From positions 11,526,346 to 11,590,345 of the forward strand of contig OX388344.1 in the NCBI GenBank assembly GCA_947579665.1: a stretch of 64,000 bases of DNA. Reading direction: 5' to 3'. Each line of letters opens with the position of its first letter. The stretch's first letter is position 1. Position numbers and translations under genes: made by a program. Shown here one piece after another: positions 36,701-44,841 of the stretch. The notes below the pieces were generated by a model. It ran no database searches. It was not told the origin of the DNA and saw nothing but the letters and a program-made list of their open reading frames with translations. Origin of the DNA: Sympetrum striolatum (taxonomy: Eukaryota; Arthropoda; Insecta; Odonata; Libellulidae).

Positions 36701-39700
36701 GTTGGCATCAGTAGCACTTTGATGACTCAATCGGGACACATGGTTCTGTAGATTTCCAGATTCTAACACATATTGCTGGTTTTCAACCTTCCCCAGGATC
36801 AACTGCTCAGTAGCACCAACTATGGCCCACCTGAAACAATCATACAATGCTTCGTAATACAAGCGGTCCCTAGTCAAAAGCTGAAATTAGCTCAGAATAT
36901 TTAGTTAATAAACAACTCCATTCGGTGTAATTAAAACGAATAAAATTAAGCCCCTTCCTTAATCAGGCCTCTAATGCTATTCGAAAAAGAAGAATTGAAA
37001 TTCTTTCTGTAAATCATAAAAAAGAAAGTTTGCAGGAGAAAAATCCTGAGAACATGAATCTGGAAAAACCACAAAAAATCAAGCATAAAGAATTTTGGTG
37101 AGACAATTACAGATAAAACAGGATATTTATTGGAAGTGGTTAATCAATAACTGTATATGAATTTAAGAACAAAACGCAAGAGAAATACATAGCATATAAA
37201 CCATACCAAAGACAGAATTTTAGCTGACATAATCTGGGTAATAGAAGTTAATTAACATATCAAAGAAGACTATACATATTTCATACGGCATTTTACTCCA
37301 TCAATTTAAGAGGATTTCACTAATTCTACCTCATAGTGATTATTGTGCGTATTGTGACTGGATGGCTACGGGACCTCATGAATTCACTAAGACGGGAAAA
37401 TTGAAGAACCTCTCTTTGGAAATGGTGCGCCAATGGATTGTAGATGGATGGAAATTGATTTCTGAAGAAATCACTGAAACAAGCTTCAAGAAAATTAGCG
37501 TCTCCAACAAGATGGACAGAAGATGAAATGATCTGGAACTACAACTTGAGAACGAAGGTCATGACAATTCAGAAGATATGGCAAGATAAGAGGAACTTTC
37601 TCAGATGATGATGACCAGTAGACTACATCAGGTAAGTTAGTTCATTGGGACAGTGCGATGTGACTTGTATAATTTATTGTAACATACAATGGCTGCATTT
37701 CCAGTTTCATTTTTCAGTGTTAGAGGGCACCTACGCAAGAACTTAGGATTGGCTATGCAGCAGCATCCTATCTTTCACACATCGAGTCCTTCGCACGTGT
37801 ACTCCATGTATTCCAAATTGTGCTCATCGGCAGAGGAGATGTGACATCTTTCTGATTTGATAAATAAATATATAAGGAAATTATATTTTTATGTACAAGC
37901 CCGCAATTTCTCAGTCTATGTTAAGTGCAAGTGAAGAGTGAATTACTCTAATATTGTTATTAGGACAAAAACTTTAGTAAAAAAGGGGCAGTTCTTTGTG
38001 AGTAAATACAGTATTTAACAACAGCCCTAGGAGAGAATCAGCCCAATTCCATCACTTGACAGCATTTTGCACAAGAGAAGGAAGATAGGCAGAGAGTTTA
38101 TATGAAGCATATTTCATAGAGTCAGCAAAACAAATCTCACAGTACAGTTGATATCTATCATTAGGACCCCAGCAGTATCAACTTCAAGCTTTACATTTAT
38201 GGCCAATGGCATGGCAGTCAGTTGAAGAGAGCACTATTCCTTATTTGTGAGGCCAAAATGCAACTAATTGGTCACACAATGAAATGAAAAGGTTTGTAAA
38301 AATCATTAAGAAATATCTTTTTATTATTGAGCCCTACTTTGATCACCACATTCATTTTAATGGTTGTGCTACAATAGAAGAGCGAGTTTGTAGTTCCAAG
38401 GTGCGCAACACAGAATATGTACAGGAGGATTCAATTTTTAAGACACAATTTAGTATTCTTAATTCTGATATATATACACCTTTTGTATTTTGAATTTATT
38501 ATGGACATTTTAAATCGCGAATTTATAAGTAATACATTCAATTAATTATTATATTTATCTCATTAAATTAGTTTGCTATATAAATTACTCCATTATTTAA
38601 GTTTCCTAATAAATACAATAAAAACATTAAACTCACCAAATAAGGTCATTATTATCTTTGGATAACTTCCATGCCAATTCAAACATCAACACAGAGCACT
38701 GAAAAAAATTGAAAAATAGTTAAAAACTGTTTGGAGCATTCATAAAACGAATTATTAACATTATTTATCCGTCATTACTTTTACCAACACTACCTCCCCT
38801 TGACAATATTAAGATATAAGGGAAAGATGACTTCAAGGCATTTGCTTATAATTATTTTCCATACATCTAATTAAAAACCCAAAAAGTATGCATCTTCAAA
38901 GTCAGTTGAGTATATCTTGTGACATGTATTCAACTAAGGCATCCAATGGAGCATTAGAATTTAAATATTATCTCTTTAAGAATTGAACAATTGGTAAAAA
39001 GTGCTTTTGTAAGTCCTCCCTAGCTCTTCTAAGACATACATCATGAGAAGAAAACACACGAATTCATTCAAACACAATATCAGGATCATGCTATTTTTAA
39101 CAATTTGTGACCTCAGAAGCTCATATTCCTCGGCATTCACAGTTACTCTGAGTAAAATAAAATTTGGATTACCATATGTAAATTTAAAGGGTTTCTTCAA
39201 GAAACGAATACACTGAGTTGTGATAAAAATATTAAGGCAGCGAATTCTTCAGCGACATAGAAAAAACTTAGGCAATCACAAAAACAAAGGCATGGACGAA
39301 CTTAAACAAGGGAAGTACATCCAAATTGACATTCTGAACAACCTCGGCAAAAATTTCACTCAGGCATGTAATTATATCCCATAGAATTCATGTATAGGCA
39401 CAGTCAATTCATATAAAAGTCAGACAGCAACATAGCTAAAATGAATACCCATTAAATGAAATAATTTATAGCAATTATACAATTATTTTAATTAATAATA
39501 TTTGTCATAAGAAATGATATCTTACCGACTGTCCGTAATAACTGAACTGAGTGTATTCAAAGAGTATGCGATGTCTGTTTTCCTCCCATTGCCTCTTCTC
39601 CCTCCTCTTCAAAACGGCCTCTTCATTCATCCTCATCCTCTTCTCCCTCCCACTTTCTTCTTCTTCTTCTTCTTCCTCCTCATCCTCCTCTCCAGACTGA

Positions 39701-42700
39701 AATCCAACAAACTGCATTATACACTGGCTGCAGATTGCGTTACTTGGGCTATGCCCTCAACCTCCGTTAATACCCCTATATTCATATGAAAGAATGGATA
39801 GTGGGAAGGTGCATATACAAATATGTACACACACATCTATTATATATAGACGTTTCTCCTGATATACCTATGATGATCCCATATCTATCATATATAGATG
39901 CTTCTCCGGATTCAATCATATATACATATAGATAGATAGATAGGATACAAATTCACAGGCTAAACCACAAGGGTCATCGACTTGAAATTTTTACGACGTA
40001 TTGGCCATAATATGTTTCCGCCAGAAAAAAAGCAATTTTGAACCTCAGTGTCATGGGTTCGATTCCAGAGGGCCCTAAAGTCCCGATTTTTCCCGTTTAA
40101 ATGCATTGCTTTGATTTTTGGGCATTTTAAAAAAATACTTCCCAGATAGGTATAGAATCAAAACTCAAGGAGCCTGTAGATATGGTAATGATCTATCAAA
40201 AACATTAATTAATTTTATAGAAAATATCCTGGGTTCAATGCTAGGAAGATGCAAAAATCTGTGATTTAAAATACATTGAGGTAGTTTTTCATTATTTTTT
40301 TTTGATGCACTTATTGAAATTTTAGGAAGTTCTTGCTTTGCTAGAAGATGTAAATTAAGACATGGTTTAAGAAAAAAATTTACATACAGTCAAACTGTTC
40401 CTGGGTTCGATGCCAGAGCACATTAAAATTTCTCTCATAAGGAACATATGTGAAAAGTAGGACGTCGTTTGAGGCAGTTGCAACCAATATTTCTATTTGA
40501 GTAGTAGTATTGTTAAAAGTACTTCGACAGCTTAGGTCATTTCGCACATTGGCTCCCACCGGGAATCGAACCCGGGACCGCTTTCACCATGTTTCTGCTT
40601 GAATTTTCACACATAGTTAGAGGTGGTGATCTTCTGTTGTGCTGCATAGGAAATATCACCAGAAAGACCCAGGTTCGATGCAGGGCGGTAAATATATCTC
40701 CCATATAAAACACATTGGGTTAGTTTTTCATTATTTTTTTCATGCACTTTTCGAAATGATAGGAAGTTCTTTCTTAGATAGAAGATGAATATTAAGACTG
40801 GTTTTAAGAAAAAATTATATAAGAGCATGCTGTTTCTGGGTTCGATGCCAGAGCACATTACAATTTCTCACATGGGGAATTTCTCATTAGGAATATATGT
40901 TAAAAGTAGGATGCTGTTTGAGCCAGTTGCAGCCAAAAATATCTGCTTGAGTTTACACACATACTTGGTGATCTTCTGTTGTGCTGCATAGTAAGTATCA
41001 CCAGGAAGACCCAGGTTCAATGCCAGACGGATAAATTGCAGCGAATTTTAAGATTATTTTCAATAATTTGACTTCTTCTGAGGACCTTCTCGTTATGATG
41101 TCGACTTGAAATTTGTAGTATCAATATGCTTGCAGTATGCAAGCAACATTTTACTGGTAAATACATATTTATGAGATATACATGATGCCAGAAGGCCCCA
41201 AAGTCACGATTTCCTCCATAAAGATGCATTCCGGGGATTTTCGAAAAAATGTTCGAGGCACTTCCCTGCAAACTAGAGAGTCGAAATTCGAGGAATCGCT
41301 GGAAGCTGTACATATCCGATGAAAACCAAAGATATAATATTTGAAGATTATCCTTGGTTCGACACTAGGTCAGGGCAAATATTCTCCCATTTGAAATACA
41401 GTCGATTCCGCTTATTTGGGACAAATCTCAAAGAACTGAAACCAAACCAAGAAACAAATAGTAAATTTATATGTTTAATTGGGACAACATTCCGATTAAT
41501 TGGGACAGTAAATTTAAGATCACAGCACATATTATGTAACACATATTCTCAAGAAAAAGTATGTACAAAGAATTTGATATGATGCATTGTCTAACAGCTG
41601 ATCGGCGTGACTTGGCACCAATCTTATTCAGTTACCAATACACCAGGCACATGACAACTGTCTCAATTGTTGCCTATTTATTCAGTCACCAACTTACCTT
41701 GCGCGTGAACAGTGCGTGAAATTATTTTTTGTCAAATTTATTTTTCAAAAATTTGACCTTTGCCAAAATGCCAAGAAATGATTTAACACTTTCCAGTAAA
41801 ATTGCTTTGCTAGATAAAATAAAAAGCCAGCCACTTAATACAAGTTATCACCGTCTCGCTGAGATAACTGGTGTACCAAAATCTACCATATCGCGTGTAT
41901 TACGACAAGAAAGTCAACTGCATGAGGAATTGGAATTACAAGAAGGACAAGCAGGAACATCTAAAAGAAAACGCGAGGGGAAGGATCCAGACGTCGAAGA
42001 AGCACTAGATCAATGGTTTTCTATTGTTAGTGGCAGAGGCGTAAATATCAACGGCCCAATATTGAAGGCGAAGTCAGAGGAATTAGCTGAAAAACTGAGC
42101 CGCAACGATTTCAAAGCAACTGATGGTTGGTTATCGCGATGGAAAGCAAGACGCAATATTAAATTTTAAAAAGTGCATGGTGAAAATGGCAGTGCCGACA
42201 ACGAAAGTGCCAAACAGTGGAAAACTACGAAAATTCCTACTTTTTTAGAGAATTTTGGTGCTGATGACATTTACAATGTTGATGAAACCGGCCTCTATTA
42301 TCGTGCTACACCTTATGCTATAAACACATTGCACTGTCGGGTTATAAAAAGGCGATGGACCGCATTACTGTGTTATGCTGTACAGATGTCGGGTACTGAC
42401 AAACGAAAGCTACTGATCATAGGAAAAAGTGCTAGACCTCGATGCTTTAAGGGGTTAAGAATGGAGGGTTTACCAGTGGAGTACCATGCAAACAAAAATG
42501 CACGGATGACTTCTGAAATTTTTCGAAATTGGATTACTAGTTGGGACCAAAATTTACGACTTAAACAAAGAAAAATTTTGCTGCTTGTTGACAATTGTGC
42601 GGCACACCCTCATTTAGACAATCTACAAAATATACAGCTGGAATTTCTTCCTCCTAATACCACATCGTTAATGCAACCAATGGACATGGGGGTAATAAAA

Positions 42701-44679
42701 AATTTTAAGACTTTGTACCGTGGAAAATTGGTTAATTACATATTAGAATCCATTGATGAAAATTTATCAACAAGTTCCACAACAGCCAGAGAGATTAGTT
42801 CAAAAATTTCCCTTTTGCTAGCAATACAGTTTGTCGCTGACAGTTGGCGAGCTATAAAAACCAACACAATACAGAACTGTTTTACTAATTGCGGCTTTAA
42901 ACCCTTAGATATTTCCGAAACTTTAAGCAATGAAGAAAATGAGGATATGTTGCAAGTTCATTTATTAACTATGAAGAATTTTCAACAATAGATAACAATT
43001 TACCATATTATGATGATAATGAAGACTGTGACGATTCAATTGTAGAATGTATTAAATCAAAACATGAAAAATTAGACGAAGATGACGACGATGAGTCACC
43101 TGTGCCTAATCAGGAGGCAAAAAAATGTATGGCCGTGTTACAGCGTTATTTTATGCAGGAAGGAAATGAAGGGAGCCCTACATCCGCACTGAATATCTGT
43201 GCTGATTTTATACAAGTGAAATGTTACAAAAACAAAAGACAGACTACACTTGACTCATTTTTGCGTTGAATTAAATTTTATGTGCCTACCCATTTATTAT
43301 TTTAATTAGGAATTATTTTCTTTTCTTAAAAGTTTATATGTATTACATATTTGTAATGTATATGATAATTTATATTACCTATATGTAATTTACAGTTTCC
43401 AGGAGTTTATAAAATAAAATTATAGAAAAAAAATATTCATTGTTTAATTTTGTTTGTATTACTGGTTAATGGCCTTAGTTGCCAAAACCAAATCAATGAA
43501 TTTAAAAAAATGTGAAATTCGCTTAATTGGGACAAAATGCCCAAGTCCCGAAGTGTCCCAATTAAGCGGAATCGACTATTGCGAAGATCTTTAAGGTGTT
43601 TTATCTACAAATAAGTCCTGGGTTCGACACCAGGCGTCTCTAAAATTAGAAATCGCAACGATTTTTAAGATTTTTTTAAAACCCTTTTCCAATAACACGG
43701 AAACTTGAAATCCGGCACGTGAATAGAGATCATAAATAAATTTCATATAGGCTGTTTAAGGTTTCCCTGACTGTCCTTGGTTCGATCCCAGAGAGCCATT
43801 TCGATTACCCTAAGCAATTGTTTGCAGATAACGAAGTCTTATTTTAGGACCTTTCCGGTAAGATATCGACTCCAAAATATTAATTAAAAAAGTTTTATTT
43901 CTACCAGGGCGTTATATGAATTCACATCATCATTTAGAAACAATCTTAAATTATTGGCACGTTGTTAGCAAAGTAAAGAGAACTAGATCATAGCAATAAC
44001 CTAAATAGGGGATTTAAATTACCTCTTCGTCTCTGAAGATATCATCAAAAGCAGGTATTTCTTCATCATTCGTAGGTTTCATTAACAGGCGAACCTGTGA
44101 AAAGTTCAAATGGAATTAAAGTCACTGACATTGCATCATACATCACAAATTATGAATCTTACAAGGCATTTAGTAACTTGCCTGGCCATTGCTATAGACA
44201 TTGCACACATCGGTCGGTCTATGATTATCAGCAACAAAGAAAACCACATCCTCGTCTGGCTGAAGAGCCTCAACTAAATCGAGGTTCCCACCGCAATTTA
44301 TAAAAAGCACAAATTTAACCTGAAAATAAACTCGTTGAAATTTATTTCCTTAGAATTACATTACTTTAGTATATTCAGCACTTTTCCACATTCACCTCAT
44401 CTCTGTTATCGTTGTACGCATCCTGTAGCCCTTTAATTCCTTGCACAGGGACGAGGGTATACACCATATTATCACATCGAAACAAATATTGAAGAATTTT
44501 ACAGGCACATATTGAGTCAATATCTATGTTTACAAGAAGAAGTAACCTCTGGAAACAGAAATAATACAAATCATGAGTAACAGGCATGTTTCATCTATAA
44601 CACTTAAATCTGACGTTTAAGATCTTACCTCGCCAGTGATGACACTGTAGAAGTCTTTCTTTAAATCCTCTATGTACAT
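15795..44679 (-). CDS. CDC45: Cell division control protein 45 (CDC45), complete, 14 exons
   Basis: CDC45 joins MCM2-7 and GINS to form the CMG replicative helicase in the nucleus. Exons from 5' to 3' (plus-strand coordinates): 44629-44679, 44396-44548, 44182-44319, 44023-44094, 39526-39696, 38637-38698, 36663-36830, 33246-33377, 30522-30726, 28190-28245, 27942-28080, 26902-27101, 19948-20024, 15795-15859. They total 1689 bases, 562 residues plus stop, close to the human length of 566. The start [17 protein letters not shown] aligns with the family N terminus. Residues 23-36 ([14 protein letters not shown]) are the RecJ/DHH-like segment. Residues 139-152 are an acidic run followed by a basic stretch. 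[22 protein letters not shown] and FFGKAFE are family blocks, and it ends in DALTALLS. Thirteen introns were inferred; intron 3 has a GC donor. An out-of-frame ATG sits 10 bases upstream of the start. Confidence 0.96.
16330..17160 (-). pseudogene. ND1: NUMT: nuclear copy of mitochondrial ND1
   Basis: The minus strand encodes most of NADH dehydrogenase subunit 1: [71 protein letters not shown] and a C-terminal FLPVSLNYL. Several conserved residues appear only with the invertebrate mitochondrial code: TGA must read Trp (ISLLI-W-SVIPF) and AGG/AGA must read Ser. Under either code there are true breaks, including TAA in place of a conserved Leu after QPFSDAIK and a small deletion after CLAET. It lies in the last CDC45 intron. 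The first 25-30 codons are missing and a hAT-like MITE abuts that end. Confidence 0.93.
17175..17308. repeat. hAT-like MITE next to the NUMT
   Basis: ATTCCCAAACT at the left is inverted to AGTTTGGGAAAT at the right, the common hAT end motif. It abuts the truncated N-terminal end of the ND1 copy. Confidence 0.5.
17310..18419. other. CDC45 intron, unrecognised
   Basis: No gene or clear repeat was recognised. CAGGGTGTCCAACATCC near 17980 resembles the isolated hAT-type end near 8140. Confidence 0.4.
18420..18609 (-). repeat. pogo-type element terminus
   Basis: Read on the minus strand it begins CAGTAGAACTCCGTTTTTAC directly after a TA, with repeated TTTTACGAA-type blocks inside. This is the end structure of pogo/Tigger elements. 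The other end was not found. Confidence 0.5.
18700..19051 (-). repeat. MITE family Y, copy 1
   Basis: On the minus strand it starts CCATATTTACTC directly after TA. The following ~320 bases align with 23570-23880, sharing GGGTCTTTTTTT, TCAGGGTG and a later GTAGGC-ATAGTTTT block. Confidence 0.65.
19235..19440 (+). repeat. MITE family Y, partial copy 2
   Basis: It shares CCTTTTGGGTC, GCACATGTCCTA and the GATAGTTTTTA block with the copies at 18700-19051 and 23570-23880, in the same order. Neither terminus is preserved. Confidence 0.5.
19441..20900. other. CDC45 exon 13 flanks, otherwise unrecognised
   Basis: Apart from CDC45 exon 13 (19948-20024) this AT-rich stretch shows no gene or repeat that I recognise. 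Confidence 0.5.
20918..21035 (-). repeat. tRNA-derived SINE, family B (copy 1)
   Basis: On the minus strand a B-box-like CCAGGTTCGATTCCCTGCCC is followed by GACTTTTTCTTGTCTG and TTTTCCTTGGGATTTTTCCA. The same order occurs at 22205-22385, and the head alone at 52820-52920. Confidence 0.7.
21098..21200 (+). repeat. hAT-type terminus
   Basis: CAGTGGTTCCCAAAGTGGGA is the common hAT left end. The matching right end was not found. Confidence 0.45.
21447..22135 (+). repeat. Interspersed repeat X, copy 2
   Basis: Second copy of the element at 11668-12338, in the same orientation. It has CTGATGTGGCCAACACATGA at the start, a CA microsatellite near 21988, and an end hairpin CTTTCTC / GGGAGAAAG. Internal blocks such as CCTAAACAATCAGTTA occur twice. 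Confidence 0.7.
22205..22385 (+). repeat. tRNA-derived SINE, family B (copy 2, diverged)
   Basis: It reads AGGCTCCTGGATTGGGGAAG, a B-box-like AATTCCCAGCCCC, CAGACTTTTTTCAGATCTG and TTTTTCTTGGGG, the same series as the copy at 20918-21035 read on its own strand. The A-box end is degraded. Confidence 0.55.
22386..23358. other. CDC45 intron, unrecognised
   Basis: No gene or repeat was recognised. A short lysine/arginine-rich open frame at 22976-23179 reflects AT- and AGA-rich composition. Confidence 0.45.
23359..23470 (+). repeat. pogo-type element terminus
   Basis: AGTAGAAGTCCATCATAATG matches the terminus at 28407 (AGTAGAAGTCCATTATAACG). A downstream ACTCGTTATAACGCG repeats the motif inverted. 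Confidence 0.45.
23570..23880 (+). repeat. MITE family Y, copy 3
   Basis: It starts CCATATTTACTCAAAAATAG after TA and aligns with 18700-19051 over most of its length. Confidence 0.65.
23890..25060 (-). repeat. Array of six ~170-bp units, each with a tRNA B-box-like motif
   Basis: On the minus strand, motifs of the form GGTTCGANNCC lie near 24873, 24699, 24535, 24359, 24203 and 24056, spaced about 150-175 bases. One end has a hairpin GCTTGCA-TAC-TGCAAGC (about 23930), the other an AT-rich hairpin with TCCGGAGAAGCG (about 25030). The same terminal structures and unit order recur in the opposite orientation at 39830-41175. No A-box partner or open frame is present. Class unknown. Confidence 0.8.
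25061..26283. other. CDC45 intron, unrecognised
   Basis: No gene or known repeat was recognised in this part of the 6.9-kb intron. Confidence 0.45.
26284..26360. repeat. 77-bp hairpin MITE flanked by TA
   Basis: The first 28 bases starting CACTCCTGGCCAAAATTAAC are the reverse complement of the last 28 except for one position. The loop is 21 bases. Both sides have TA, as for Tc1/mariner elements. The GC-richer bases 26370-26640 that follow are unexplained. Confidence 0.85.
27751..27826. repeat. 76-bp hairpin MITE flanked by TA
   Basis: CAGGGTGCGGCAACATAACT and the following TCC form an almost perfect stem with the inverted copy ending at 27826. TA lies on both sides. It sits in the short CDC45 intron between exons 11 and 12. 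Confidence 0.85.
28407..28530 (+). repeat. pogo-type element terminus
   Basis: CAGTAGAAGTCCATTATAAC begins after TA and resembles 23359. The opposite end was not found. Confidence 0.45.
28531..29984. other. CDC45 intron, unrecognised
   Basis: AT-rich sequence between exons 10 and 9 without a recognised gene or repeat. Confidence 0.4.
29985..30377 (+). mobile_element. RTE-like LINE, 3' end remnant with triplet tail
   Basis: Broken frames read [28 protein letters not shown] and LVTNDKVLH. They match the conserved C-terminal block of RTE-type elements (YGxEsWT...WRRML...W.DrvtNeeVL). Stops and frameshifts are frequent. It ends in a TGA/GAT triplet tail at about 30361-30377, as in many RTE elements. 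Confidence 0.65.
31316..31440 (+). repeat. pogo/Tigger-type terminus
   Basis: CAGTAAAACCTCTATCTTAC follows TA, and AACCTCCGATGAACGAACTA repeats the theme inside. No matching right end or transposase was found. Confidence 0.45.
32025..32052. repeat. Perfect 28-bp palindrome
   Basis: ATCATAGAGTAACT followed without a spacer by its exact reverse complement. A second, imperfect foldback (GGTGTAGTGGAGGGGGAACA against 32104-32136) lies 11 bases downstream, so both may belong to one foldback element. Confidence 0.75.
32570..32760 (-). repeat. End fragment of the B-box repeat
   Basis: It shares TACGAGTAAAA, TTGCTTGCAT, GGTCCTCAAAAGAAAAAA and the GATTGAAA block with 23910-24060, in the same order and orientation. 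The B-box itself is eroded. Confidence 0.6.
33790..34096. other. CDC45 intron, unrecognised
   Basis: No gene or repeat was recognised just left of the Penelope-like inverted pair. Confidence 0.35.
34097..34640 (-). mobile_element. Penelope-like element, 3' end (left arm of inverted pair)
   Basis: The minus strand encodes a GIY-YIG endonuclease domain: [27 protein letters not shown] and a C-terminal DFVEI block. GIY-YIG is the C-terminal domain of Penelope-like elements. The open frame is 139 codons (34206-34625) without internal stops. A terminal region follows (34206 down to 34097) carrying a hammerhead motif. The reverse transcriptase is absent, so the copy is 5'-truncated. It faces 34752-35195 head to head. 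Confidence 0.85.
34143..34185 (-). ncRNA. Hammerhead ribozyme motif in Penelope-like terminal repeat
   Basis: On the minus strand the core CTGATGA (34178-34172) and GAAA (34158-34155) are joined by a small stem II (GGC/GCC), and the GGTC cleavage context follows with predicted cut after C at 34149. Stem III is the self-complementary ACCGGT with no loop, typical of minimal Penelope hammerheads that act as dimers (family knowledge). Confidence 0.75.
34752..35195 (+). mobile_element. Penelope-like element, 3' end (right arm of inverted pair)
   Basis: The plus strand encodes the same GIY-YIG domain ([29 protein letters not shown]) and the same terminal region as the left arm, with scattered substitutions. 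Homology with the left arm starts near 34752, so this copy is more 5'-truncated. CTTTGTATTTTCCAC-type sequence and CTGCGGTTTATATTCAT form the outer end, inverted relative to 34097. Confidence 0.85.
35109..35151 (+). ncRNA. Hammerhead ribozyme motif in Penelope-like terminal repeat
   Basis: CTGATGA at 35116-35122, GAAA at 35136-35139, GGTC ending at 35145 (predicted cleavage after this C). Stem I can form six pairs between TATGTAC upstream and GTGTA downstream, two of them G-U. Stem III is ACCGGT without loop. One change in the stem II loop region (TGTAA against TGTAT) distinguishes it from the left copy. Confidence 0.78.
35196..36418. other. CDC45 intron, unrecognised
   Basis: No gene or repeat was recognised between the Penelope pair and the SINE at 36419. 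Confidence 0.4.
36419..36498 (+). repeat. tRNA-derived SINE, family A (truncated copy)
   Basis: It starts inside the head at GGTGAAAGC, carries a mutated B box (CCAGGTTCAATTCCCAG), and continues with the family body AAGCTGTCAAAGTACTTT. The tail is degraded. Confidence 0.7.
37390..38011 (+). mobile_element. pogo-like transposon, 3' remnant
   Basis: The plus strand reads [17 protein letters not shown] and [14 protein letters not shown], matching the C-terminal block of pogo-like transposases (W..AW..I..E...SFKKCGISNALDG). The right end at 38011 is GAGTAAATACAG followed by TA, the inverted form of the CTGTATTTACTC termini. The transposase core is missing. Confidence 0.6.
39526..39696 (-). CDS. 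CDC45: CDC45 exon 5 with polyglutamate run
   Basis: This exon (residues 139-195) encodes a run of glutamates from mixed GAA/GAG triplets, seen as TTC/TCC repeats on the plus strand at 39650-39690, then [19 protein letters not shown], a conserved CDC45 block. The acidic linker is also present but shorter in other CDC45 proteins. The triplet repeat makes this part prone to length change. Confidence 0.93.
39830..41175 (+). repeat. B-box repeat element, second locus, copy a
   Basis: GGTTCGANNCC motifs occur at about 40055, 40231, 40403, 40671, 40838 and 41013. Spacing is 167-176 bases once the SINE at 40501-40589 is removed. The left end repeats the AT-rich hairpin end seen at 25030, the right end the TGCTTGCAGTATGCAAGCA hairpin seen at 23930. 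It is the 23890-25060 element in the opposite orientation, with internal units at 40403 and 40838 almost identical (TTCGATGCCAGAGCACATTA). Confidence 0.8.
40501..40589 (-). repeat. tRNA-derived SINE, family A, inserted in the B-box repeat
   Basis: It has a B box CCCGGGTTCGATTCCCGG, the family body and a TAC triplet tail. Flanks TTTCTATTTGA (40490-40500) and TTTCTGCTTGA (40592-40602) are an imperfect 11-bp target duplication. It is 5'-truncated at GGTGAAAG. Confidence 0.85.
41399..43577 (+). mobile_element. Tigger/pogo DNA transposon, nearly full length
   Basis: Terminal inverted repeats: CAGTCGATTCCGCTTA at the left and TAAGCGGAATCGACT at the right, with TTGGGACA adjoining. A TA lies to the left; the last base of the right end is altered. 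The 12-mer TTAATTGGGACA or close variants occurs three times inside the left end (41411, 41475, 41496) and twice near the right end (43523 and inverted at 43554), plausible transposase binding sites. About 2.18 kb, in CDC45 intron 4. Confidence 0.93.
41768..43269 (+). pseudogene. Tigger transposase with one stop and one frameshift
   Basis: DDE transposase of the pogo/Tigger family. It starts [15 protein letters not shown] with a CENP-B-type helix-turn-helix ([16 protein letters not shown]), then a second CENP-B-like DNA-binding domain (LDQWFSIV to [13 protein letters not shown]), then the DDE domain: [18 protein letters not shown] and QPMDMGVI carry the three catalytic Asp. A TAA at 42167-42169 interrupts the frame right after RRNIKF, and a shift near 42966 moves the acidic C-terminal part, which ends in TTLDSFLR at 43269. 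Otherwise it is uninterrupted, so the insertion is probably young. Confidence 0.93.
44095..44181 (-). other. CDC45: CDC45 intron 3, GC-AG type
   Basis: The donor reads CAG/GCAAGT and the acceptor CACAG/GTT. The flanking exons join in phase 0 between VYSNGQ and VRLLMKP, matching the conserved protein. No GT donor nearby preserves the protein. Confidence 0.88.
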
Positions 44680-44816
44680 GATGAATCATAGGAAGAGGTT
44701 ACTTCTGCGCCTTAAAAACACAATAAAACTTTTCAGTCAGCCATTAAAAAACTTGCTGTCGTTTACACATTAACGTGTGTTGATCCGCGGGGGAACCGAG
44801 AGGTCCGTAATGAACT

Positions 44817-44841
44817 ATTGGCCTTTCGTCTGGCGCCAAAA
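44817..44841 (-). promoter_or_regulatory. CDC45: CDC45 promoter: CCAAT box and E2F-type site
   Basis: About 140-165 bases upstream of the CDC45 start codon, ATTGG (CCAAT on the minus strand, 44817-44821) lies 10 bases from TTTTGGCGCC (44832-44841), a match to the E2F consensus TTTSSCGC. E2F control of CDC45 is well known in animals. That these sites act here is inference. Confidence 0.65.

Larger units (their letters stand above)
41176..43875 (+). repeat. B-box repeat element, second locus, copy b (split by Tigger)
   Basis: It directly follows copy a. The first unit at 41183 (CCAGAAGGCCCCAAAGTC) matches the first unit of the 24-kb array. Units follow at 41355, 43620 and 43779. The Tigger element sits in the second unit. 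Part of the third unit appears lost, because only about 80 bases separate the motifs at 41355 and 43620 after removing Tigger. Confidence 0.75.

Noticed and set aside
39838..39955. CRISPR-like or simple satellite array
   Set aside because: The TATA/GATA repeats are microsatellite at the end of the B-box element; there are no regular unique spacers, and the window is eukaryotic.
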